DNA of 64,000 nt from Ophiostoma sp. CBS 140.51. Taxonomy: Eukaryota; Ascomycota; Sordariomycetes; Ophiostomatales; Ophiostomataceae. Numbering within the stretch: the first letter of the stretch is position 1; each line of letters starts with the position of its first letter. The notes under the pieces were generated by a model. It worked only from the letters and a program-made list of their open reading frames with translations, ran no database searches and had not been told where the DNA came from. Below are positions 55,701-64,000 of the stretch, in pieces. A program made the position numbers and the translations under genes. The stretch lies in the NCBI GenBank assembly GCA_029298735.1, contig JANSLP010000040.1, positions 1 to 64,000 of the forward strand, given 5' to 3'.

Positions 55701-58700
55701 ACTAAGACTAAAGACGTTGAGCTCTGCCCTGGCATATTATGTATTGTGAACTGTGGATGATGAACCGTTGGCCGCTGAGCAGAAAGACGGACCGGGATGG
55801 AGATGTGGCACAAAGTGTAAACGGAAAATAAAAAGGTACCGAGCATATGTCACCCGGTCATCTTGAACACAAGAAATCCACGTACCCGGTTTCTATTTAT
55901 TGTCTGCACTTCGCACTCTACAGGGTGTCTCTGCCTGCCAAGACATATGGTGGAAGAGGCGGAATGGATGCAGTAGACCGCCACGTTGGACAACAGACGC
56001 TGAAGACGGAAGCAATAAGGGACGGAAGGGTATGTTTTGTCTCGCTTGCCATGCAGCATGATATCGTGCCAGACAGTCCGAACAGCCACCGGGAAGAACG
56101 AGGCGATTGAAGGGAGACCAGATACAGAGTGAGAGAGTGAGGTCGATGTAAGTGAAGTCTCCACTTATTTCAGCTTGTCTCTGCAAGGAAGGCTTCTAGA
56201 AGGGAAAAGTGGGGGTAAGGAAGACAAAGATTGCTATCTTTTGTACTGTTTGGCGCTGTCTCTTGTTTCTCGCTTTTATTGCTGATAAGAGATTCCTGGG
56301 TTTAGTTGTAGTCATGGATCCCGAGGGAAGTAAAAATTAAAATTACGCGCGACAATTAGAGAGACAGAGATAAGAAACGACAAACAGCAACACCAACGCC
56401 CAGCCACAAGGCAAAAAGACCCTGTTTGTCTGCGATTGGAAATGATAAGCCGATAAAGAGGAAAAGTGAAAATGAGAAACCAAAATGGAATAGGCAATCT
56501 CGCGTGTTCTTGTCGCTTCCTACCTTTTGCACGCACTTTCAACTCTGTTCAAAGTGAGTGTGCCTCGGAATCGCGCAGGATGCATTACACACGGCTGTGA
56601 GGTAAAAACCGTTCGAAAATGCAGATTGAAAGATTGAAGATAGGATAGAGTTGTTCACGAGAACAGATTCCATTTCCATGCTTCATGCTCCTCAAAGCTC
56701 CGTTGTTGCCCGTCATCCATTATTTTGCCTCCCCGTTCCTGTTCCTGAGCAAGGCTGACATGACATAAACGATGGGTCGTTCTCATGGCCCGTCTCGATG
56801 TGCCGCCCTGATGATCTTGCCATGCGATGTTGTGATGGGCACTGCATGGTTGTGGCGGCTTTTATTTTGCGTGCTTCTCGGGGACCAAGCGCGACAGGAG
56901 CGACAGATCGTCAACGAAGATTAATTTGCTGGAACGCACACTCCAGTATTGAAACAACTGGAGATCTCGAAAGGATAAAAAAGCAAAGCATTAACTCGAA
57001 CAAAGACGCTGACAGAATGCCGCGCCCTTTTTTACGTTTGGTTTTGAAGGGTTTGCACCTCGAACGCCTTGCAGACGCCGGGGCAGATTAAGCTTTGTCG
57101 AAAAGAAGGCGCCGTGGGACAGAACGTTTCTCTTTCTTCGCCTCTTCTCGCTCCGGTATCGATGTCCGGCTGGCATGTCGTTTCGATTGTCGACGCGTTC
57201 GAGTGAGTTGACTTTGTCTTTCGAGTTTGTTCAGTTTTCGTCTTTCGTCCCTTTGGGCTGGAGCTTGACCGAAACGGGCACACCCCTGTCAACATGGGAC
57301 CCACAACGCCGAGAGATAAGGGAAAGTGTTCTCGACCAATGGAAAGCTCCCATTTCCAACGCACTTTCTTGCAAGGCAAGAACCAGCCCAGATCTCGCCA
57401 AAACTCATGGGGCGCGATGGGAAAATACGGGCGCTACGGCAGGTGCCCTCCTTGCCCTCCTGTAAGGCGTTGGCGGACACAGGAAAAGGCTGTCTCTTTC
57501 ACAGGTACTTTGCCGTACTTTGCAAAAAAGTATTTCTTTTACAAAGAGCGAAGACAGGAACCTATCAGGCACCGCAAAGCTTGTATCTCTACCAAACTGC
57601 CACTGTAACAGCGCCCGACGCACCTGGCAGATCGTCCCTGTCAGGTACAACAACCGCGCGCAGGGCGCATGTTTTCAGAAGCCAAAAAAGAAGAGAAAAG
57701 AGAAAAAGACGAGAGCTCCAGCCAGCTTACACCACCCGCACCATGCCCGCACGGTCGGAACGCCATCTGCCTCATTCGTTATTGTCTCGTCCTTTCTTGT
57801 CCGTCTTGGCCCTTGGTCCTTGCACACTTGGCCCTTGCACTTGGTCCGGGCGCCCGCATCGCACGACAGAGATAAGAAAACGACAGGCCTCGATTTGTTC
57901 AATTTGCCTGGACTGACTTGCCTCGGGGAAAACAAGCGACAAGACATCTCGTTTCTTGGATACTGCTTGGACAGTGGACAGGAAAAATGGATTCGTGTAA
58001 AATGATTCCGCGCCTCAAGTAATACATCCTCCAGCTGTCTTTGTTTGTCTCTTCATCGACGACTTCTAGCTCTCCCTGGCTTGCCATCCCGCGCGCGGAA
58101 AGGGACCACCCACTCACACACTTCAAGTTGAAGGAGGTTATTCCTGTTCGTCTGGTTGGTGATGCACGTTCGTTTGGACGTTTCCTCATTCCGCTGTTGG
58201 CTCTGACTGGGAGGGTACAGTCGATGAGTTTATTGATTTTGATTTATTTCTTCTTTTTAATTTTATCATTTTTGACGCTTTTCTTCTTTCTTTCAACAGG
58301 CCCTCGAGATGATCCCTTGCTAGTGCCCGTCGGCAAGAGCGACGCCACAGACTGCGTGTTCTCCATCGTGATGGGGTGGTGATGAAAGAGAAGAAAGTTT
58401 AAAGGATGAGGATGAGGATGTGGACAAGGTTGACAACTGTGCCCGCACTCACACACAAGATGTTCTAAAACAGGAACCCCCACGGTGCCCCAGGGGACTC
58501 CGGGGACGATGCTTTGCTTCTCCTGTCCTAGTCACTACCTCTCGACGTGAAATCCTTCAGAATGCTTGACCTTTTAATACTTGTATCTTACAAGCCGGCA
58601 ACAGCGTCGTATGCAGTAGTAATAATTGAGTGTCTGACAGATGGCTCCCGTATTGGCCCTGGCACTGGTCCCAGGCAAACCCTGCACATATTGGGGGGTG

Positions 58701-59202
58701 CACCAGATGGATCGGTGGTCAGCAACTGCATCCTGGGGTGGAATATGAGTGAGGATACGACATACTGTACAAGAAAATGCAGGATCCAGGAACAGGCGCA
58801 CATATGCATCATGAGCTAAGAAAAGACCTTCAAGAGAGACGAAGAAATGCAAGACAGGTGTGTGACCAAACACATCATGAGCAGGATCCAAAAGACGAAA
58901 TAAGAGACACAATTAGATAGCAATGTTCACCGCTTCTCTCGATTTTCTATTCATTCTTGAATCTAAGTGGCGATGCACTTTCGTTGACGGCCATGACTGA
59001 CACATCGACATCGCCATCTCGAGATAGAAAACGAATCCAATGAATCCTCCCGTCCTCGCCCAGACAAGGCCGAGCAGCCTTTCCACTCGGCAACTTGGCT
59101 CATTTACACAGGAGACTACCCCTCCTGCTCTTTGCCTTTGCTTCGGCTTCAGGGCTGCGCAGCACGATACAATGATAATATCCCGGAACAGGCGTTTTTG
59201 GT

Positions 59203-59226
59203 TTGTGGGCTTGTGGGCTTGTGGGC
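59203..59226 (+). repeat. TTGTGGGC tandem repeat, G-quadruplex-capable
   Basis: Three perfect 8-bp units are followed by degenerate copies to about 59248. GGG runs recur every 8 bp for three units, with a fourth GGG about 20 bp further on. That could form a G-quadruplex on the plus strand. Confidence 0.8.
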
Positions 59227-59635
59227 TTGTGGTTCGTGGTTCTTGGGCTGTTCTTGAGTTTCTGGGCCTCTTTTCTTTGTCGCATGTGTCGCCTGTGTCT
59301 TGTCGTATGGCGTGGGTTGTCTTGTCCCCGGAATTTCCATTATTCACTATCAGCTCGACAGCACGCCGTATCGAAGACAAGAAGACCGGTCAAGACAAAG
59401 AAGCTTGGACCTACGCAGCTTCTCATGAGCTGGCACACAATTTACAGCGAAAGCAATACTCGTACTGGCCAATAACTCAATAACCTCGAAAAGGCTGTCT
59501 CTTTTTGGTCTCAATGCTCCTCCGAATCCGCGCTGTCCCATTCGTCCCATTCGTCTGTGTCGTTTCTTATCTTTGCGTCCCACTTGGGGCTGGACGCTGG
59601 CGGCTTGGCAAAACCACCACAAACAGCAAGCAAAC

Positions 59636-59675
59636 GGCCCCCCTGTCCACCATTCAACCCAAAAACGGGGGGGCC
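59636..59675. repeat. Inverted repeat GGCCCCCC / GGGGGGCC
   Basis: A perfect 8-bp inverted repeat: arms at 59636-59643 and 59668-59675 around 24 bp. The right arm lies in a run of seven G. It may be a chance product of C- and G-runs. Confidence 0.6.
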
Positions 59676-59795
59676 TACCCGTGTTAGTGGTGCAAGTGGC
59701 CCTCGTTGGCCTTGTGGGTTTGGGTGTCTGCAATCAGGAATCCCTTTGTAGAAAGAAATACACATCGTCCCAGGACTGCACGCCGATATGGAACA

Positions 59796-59808
59796 TTATC
59801 CATTATCT
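59796..59808 (-). promoter_or_regulatory. Paired GATA sites upstream of the ammonium transporter
   Basis: TTATC at 59796-59800 and TTATCT at 59803-59808 read as GGATAA and AGATAA on the minus strand, a few bases apart. AreA/NIT2-type GATA factors, which activate nitrogen-scavenging genes, prefer closely paired sites. Further TTATCT copies lie at 59567-59572 and 60355-60360, and TTATC at 59911-59915. About two or three such sites are expected by chance in this length, so the pair is the stronger evidence. Confidence 0.4.
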
Positions 59809-60414
59809 GGCGAGAATTAAGGATGCAGGCTTAAACCACTACTACAGGGAAAAAGAAAAGAATAGTCGCAAACACCACCAAATTCACACACAAAAAAAGA
59901 CCCGATGATCTTATCCGCGGGCACTGGGACCACGCCCTCCGTCCCTCGCAGCCCCGTCCTGCGTCGTATGGGAGGTGGGAGGTATGGAGACATGCTCGGC
60001 GCGCGCGTGTCTCTTGTCATGGCCACTCCGTAGCCCGGTCGATGTCTTGTCCCTGCGTGTCTCTATTTGTGTCTGTCATCCCCAGTGTCGTTCTGTCCCT
60101 CACCATCTCACAAATATATATATTGTTTAATTGTCCCCTACCCATCACCACTTTCCATCCCCGTTTTTTTCTATTTCTATTCCTCATCCCCCCTTCTTTT
60201 TGTCTCTCCAGGCTTCTTTCTATTCCTTCTTCCCTTCTTTCCTCGGAAGATCATCATCAAACCCTAAACCTGGTTGTTTCCTTTTGTCAATGAGCATCTG
60301 TTCTTGAAAAGGTTTTCTCTTCACGACTTTCATTAATACCCTTTGATTTCCTTTTTATCTCATTACCTACCTCCTCGACAACACCCACCGTCAACAACAT
60401 CCACTACCGCTAAA

Positions 60415-61977
60415 ATGTCTGCCGGGCCCCTCGAGGTGTACAACGGCACCGCCGGCGTCGCCGACAACGGCGGCGACTCGCTGACCTCCGACCTCAACGT
60501 CTACTACTCTTCCGGCGACTTCGCCTGGATCATGACCTCGGCCGCCCTTGTGCTGCTCATGATTCCCGGCGTCGGCTTCTTCTACTCCGGCCTAGCCCGC
60601 CGCAAGTCTGCGCTGTCTCTCATCTGGCTGTCCATGATGAGTATAGCTGTAGTCAGTTTTCAATGGTTCTTCTGGGGATATTCCCTCACCTTCTCGCACA
60701 CCGGCAGCTCCTTCATTGGTGACTTGTCCAACTTCGGTCTGATGAAGACCCTCGGCCAGCCCTCGGTCGGCTCCTCCAAGATCCCGGATCTCCTCTTCTG
60801 CCTGTACCAGGGCATGTTCGCTGCCATTACGTGAGTACTCTGCTTTATTCGTGTAACTTTTGTTCTTCCACGATAATATTTACTAACCTTTCTAAGCCCC
60901 GCCCTCGCCATCGGCGCTGCTGCTGACCGCGGTCGCATGCTGCCCTGCATCGTCTTCATGTTTATCTGGGCCACCATTGTCTACGATCCTATTGCCTACT
61001 GGACCTGGAACGCGAACGGCTGGACCTTCAAGCTCGGTGGTCTCGATTTCGCCGGTGGTACTCCCGTTCACATCTCTTCGGGTGCCGCTGCCCTCGCTTA
61101 CTCGCTGATGCTCGGCAAGCGCACTGGCTACGACAAGAACGCCGGTCTCCCCTACCGGCCCCACAACGTCACCCACGTCGTCCTCGGCACTGTCTTCCTC
61201 TGGGTCGGCTGGTTCGGCTTCAACGGTGGTTCCGCTCTGGGCGCCAACATGCGCGCTGTCATGGCCTGCGTTGTCACTAACCTGGCTGCCTCGACTGCCG
61301 GTATTACCTGGTGTCTGCTTGATTACCGCCTGGAGAAGAAGTGGTCGACTGTTGGTTTCTGCTCTGGCGCCATTGCTGGTCTTGTTGCCATCACCCCCGC
61401 CTCTGGTTTCGTCCCTGCTTGGTCGGCCGTCATCTTTGGTGTCGTCGGTGCCATTGTTTGTAACTTTGCCACCAAGCTCAAGTTCTACCTCGGCATTGAC
61501 GATGGCCTCGATATTTTTGCTGAGCACGCTGTCGGTGGTATGGCCGGTAACATCCTGACTGCCTTCTTCGCTGCGTGAGTACCCCCTCCCTATCCCCTCA
61601 TCCTAACTTGATTCCCAACTAACAACAATAACAGTGACTACATTGCGCACCTTGACGGCTTCACTGAGATCCCCGGTGGCTGGCTCAACCACAACTGGAT
61701 CCAGCTCGGCTACCAGCTGGCCGACTGTGTCTCCGGTTTCTCCTACTCTTTCGTCATGACCTGCATCATCCTCTTCCTCATGAACCTCGTGCCCGGCCTG
61801 AGCCTGCGCGTCACTGCCGAGGAGGAGGAGATGGGTCTCGATGACGCCCAGCTCGGCGAGTTTGCCTACGATTACGTTGAGCTGGCCCGTACTCCCTCGG
61901 AGCACATCAACGGCGAGTTCGTGCCTAGCACCCCCGCCAGCGTCCACGAGGGCAAGGAGACCGCCCCCCCTGTCTAA
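60415..61977 (+). CDS. High-affinity ammonium transporter, MEP/AMT family, Mep2-like (478 aa, 3 exons)
   Basis: Exons are 60415-60830, 60897-61574 and 61635-61977, GT-AG and in frame (478 aa); intron 1 has a textbook TACTAAC branch site. The protein is an 11-span plasma-membrane ammonium permease. Family blocks are GVGFFYSGLARRKSALSLI, MMSIAVVSFQWFFWGYSL, GGTPVHISSGAAALAYS, FGFNGGSALGAN and AEHAVGGMAGN. The two pore histidines are both present (H197 and H349). That pattern fits Mep2 rather than Mep1/Mep3, in which the first is Glu. The cytosolic C-tail (about 420-478) is acidic and ends in Ser/Thr/Pro-rich sequence, where Mep2-type proteins are phosphoregulated. GATA sites upstream suggest nitrogen control. 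An orthologue call to a specific paralogue needs a tree. Confidence 0.96.
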
Positions 61978-63291
61978 GCGCATTCGCCTCAACAATACCA
62001 TACCACCAACTTACCGACTGATACCTGTTTCTCTCTCAGAGAAACACTACTTCCTATTAATTTGTTTCCATCATTTTCCTTTTTGATATCTCTTTCCCGC
62101 ACTTGCCTTTTACTTGTTTGTTTTTTGGGTTGACGACATAGAAAGTGACGGCTATTATTTATTTTTTCCTGTTTTTATTTTTTACGTATATATTATACCA
62201 CAAACTCGCCAACAAACGGTGAGGAAGAAAGCACATCTTTTTATCAAAAGAAACTTTTACACACTTGACACACTTGAGATATGAAAAAAGAGAACGAGAC
62301 ACAAGCTGCTTTAAGGTACTTGTAGTATTCTTGATAGCCTTGTACCTAACTCGGCCATCTTACCTATTTTCACTTCGCAGTCGCTCATTTGTCGCCATTT
62401 TTCTGTATGCGCTATGTCCTTCTCCTTTTACCATGTCTCTGTGATTCTTGTGTTCTTCCCCACAACAGGAAAACCCAGCTGGCTCACCTTATTGTCAACA
62501 TCTTAAAAAAAAAACACAAAAATAGAGGAAAAAAAGAAAACGAAACTAATGGATCAAAGAGAGCACCATATACCCAACCCCCCAGCTTTCTTTCACTTCA
62601 CCAAAAAAGACCCTATGATGAGGAGGGAAGAAGCGTATTTTTGTACAGCCAGGATGGCGCATCTTTTCCATAGACTTTTTTTTCTTTTATTGTAATTTCT
62701 TATTTATTTCTGGGGAAACTCTCGTCCATCGTTGCATATGTGCCATTTCTATTCCAATATAATAAGTACTTCTAGTAACGTCCTACATCCAAAGTTCTCC
62801 TCAAGCTGGCCATGTTCTCAATCAACATATTTATCATTGCCGACAGGCGACTTCTTTTACCAATTTTTTACAAAAGAAGAGGAGCCAAGTAAGTGATGTA
62901 TTTCTGTGTAAAATCAGGCATCTCTGGTATTTTCTTTTGCGATTTTCTCGAACTGCGTTCACTTATCATTCACTCACTTGGACTTTCACGATGTTTTGTG
63001 ACCAAAGTCTATGTGATGACTAATATTTGCCATCTGACCAAAGTAGACTAGTGCGTGTCCTCGAAACCCAACAAGGCCCACTCGCCCTCGCACGTTGGCA
63101 AAAATTACAGCCGTTTCGTTGATCTTATCGGCCATCCATTTTTTTCGCGCTCCATAATTGACTTTCGCATCGCATCGCATCGCATCACGACAAGACACGA
63201 CCCTCGACACACCGCGATAGCGCACACAGCGACAAGTCCACGTTAATGAGCAGTCATTATCGCTTGATATATCACCAACAGCGCCTCCCTG
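61978..63291. other. Intergenic region, 1.3 kb
   Basis: The first part is the AT-rich 3' flank of the ammonium transporter. The last 150 bp lead into the RGG gene and contain a (CGCAT)4 microsatellite at 63166-63185. No gene is seen; the frame at 62389-62673 lacks motifs. Confidence 0.6.
63166..63185 (+). repeat. (CGCAT)4 microsatellite
   Basis: Four perfect pentanucleotide copies lie about 107 bp before the RGG-protein start codon, probably in its promoter or 5' leader. Length polymorphism is likely. Confidence 0.9.
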
Positions 63292-64000
63292 ATGTCCAAC
63301 TACTATCCTCCGCCGCCAGGCACAGGTGGCAGGCAGCATTCGTCGCTGCCGCCACGCCCGCAGCTCGACTTCCGCCCTCCCAACGGTCCCGGCGGTAACA
63401 ACGGTGGCGGCCGTGGTGGTGGCCGCGGTGGCCGCAACCGTCACGGACGCAACCGGGACAACAACAACGATCGCAGCAACGACCGTGGCAATGACCGCAA
63501 CAATGACCGTGGCCTGCCCTCCCGGCCACCGCCGGCACACCAGTTTGGAGGAGGAGGAGGAGGAGATGGCGGTCGCGGTGGCGACTTTACATTCCGTGCC
63601 GATAAGCCGGCCGGTGTTCAAGAAGCACAGAACCGCGGTGGAGACCGCTACACACCGCGAGATTCGTCAAGGAAAGACCAGGGCAGAGACCGTGGTGGAC
63701 GCGACTTCCGTGACCGCGACGGGGATCGCAGAGGAGGCCCTCCAGGTGGAGGTGGTGGACGGTCACAGCAATACGGTGGCGGCGGTGGCGGCCGCAGAGG
63801 CGGACGCGATACCTACAACCCCAACAACCGGCGATACGGCGGACGCGGCGGCGGGTACAACACTAACTTTGCTGACCTGCGCTTCCTGGCTGCCAACCGG
63901 CCCATCCTCAATCAGAGCGACGGCTCTGCCAACGGCGTTGTCCAAGATTTTGTCAAGGACAACAACGCAGGCACAACGTACCTCAACCTGGACGATCTTT
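63292..64000 (+). CDS. RGG/RG-rich RNA-binding-type protein, partial (right end cut by window)
   Basis: The frame opens at ATG 63292 (MSNYYPPPPGTGG) and stays open for 236 codons to the window edge. Most of it is low complexity: a Pro-rich start, then Arg-Gly-Gly boxes and Asn/Asp/Arg repeats (about 40-80), six consecutive Gly, and further RGG blocks to about residue 190. A less biased segment follows (FADLRFLAANRPIL and on). RGG boxes bind RNA and are targets of arginine methylation. The order, RGG-rich N-terminus then a short conserved hydrophobic segment, resembles an uncharacterised fungal protein group, but I cannot name it. No intron is visible before the edge. The C-terminal part, which would decide the family, is outside the window. 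Confidence 0.78.
   Translation, partial: MSNYYPPPPGTGGRQHSSLPPRPQLDFRPPNGPGGNNGGGRGGGRGGRNRHGRNRDNNNDRSNDRGNDRNNDRGLPSRPPPAHQFGGGGGGDGGRGGDFTFRADKPAGVQEAQNRGGDRYTPRDSSRKDQGRDRGGRDFRDRDGDRRGGPPGGGGGRSQQYGGGGGGRRGGRDTYNPNNRRYGGRGGGYNTNFADLRFLAANRPILNQSDGSANGVVQDFVKDNNAGTTYLNLDDL

Larger units (their letters stand above)
52756..60414. other. Gene desert of about 7.7 kb
   Basis: I find no gene I can support. Open frames of 100-196 codons occur (for example 57326-57916) but have mixed, motif-free composition and overlap others on both strands. The DNA holds a purine-rich tract (about 54970-55290), a TTGTGGGC repeat (59203-59248), a GGCCCCCC inverted repeat (59636-59675) and several GATA sites near its right end, which should be the ammonium transporter promoter. 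The last 350 bp are pyrimidine-rich, as in highly expressed fungal promoters. Confidence 0.6.

Noticed and set aside
57326..58005. Overlapping 196- and 161-codon frames
   Set aside because: They run in different frames over the same DNA, have no motif and no sensible splice partner.
1..64000. CRISPR arrays, bacterial operons, riboswitches or a secondary-metabolite cluster
   Set aside because: The window is eukaryotic with spliced genes; no regularly spaced repeats and no polyketide, peptide-synthetase or terpene-synthase genes are present.

Overview
The window is nuclear DNA from a filamentous ascomycete (Pezizomycotina, most likely Sordariomycetes). This rests on three things: short GT-AG introns with CTAAC-type branch sites, GC-rich codons in genes set in AT-richer spacers, and gene families typical of that group (fungal TauD-like dioxygenase, Ysc84-like SYLF protein, Elp3, fungal POS5-type NAD kinase, MEP-type ammonium transporter). 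I cannot name the species. I found sixteen protein genes, ten of them housekeeping or clearly assignable to a family. I recognise no rRNA, tRNA, CRISPR array or intact transposon.

Layout. 1-4751 is non-coding. A five-exon TauD/TfdA-like dioxygenase gene lies at 4752-6744. A gene desert of about 8.8 kb follows. Then come a DUF89/ARMT1-like phosphatase (15503-17325, minus), a 3.6 kb spacer that may hold coding relics, and a lysophospholipid acyltransferase (20978-22379, minus). This gene diverges from a mitochondrial-type NAD(H) kinase (23903-25387), which converges on a cysteine- and tyrosine-rich GPI-type surface protein (25828-26931, minus). From 29.9 to 43.6 kb the window is dense and conserved: ELP3 (minus) diverges from the mitochondrial succinyl-CoA ligase alpha gene; LSC1 converges on a UBC1-type E2; UBC1 diverges from proteasome ATPase RPT2; RPT2 converges on a Ysc84-like actin regulator; and a KsdD-like flavoprotein follows on the minus strand.

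From 43.6 to 60.4 kb the DNA is AT-richer and gene-poor. It holds two large proteins I do not recognise (45704-47164 and 48413-50065, both minus), an acid-ceramidase-like Ntn hydrolase (51145-52755) and then about 7.7 kb with no convincing gene. A three-exon, twin-histidine (Mep2-like) ammonium transporter lies at 60415-61977. An RGG-rich protein gene starts at 63292 and runs off the right edge.

How the genes relate. This is an ordinary chromosomal segment, not a biosynthetic cluster. The only functional pairing is UBC1 with RPT2 (ubiquitin conjugation and proteasome), which share one divergent promoter. The candidates for novelty are the 45.7-52.8 kb trio, the cysteine/tyrosine surface protein, the intronless bacterial-looking flavoprotein, the RPT2 start codon isolated by an intron, and a possible decayed gene at 17.6-19.1 kb. 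I do not see a new multi-gene system that the sequence alone would support.
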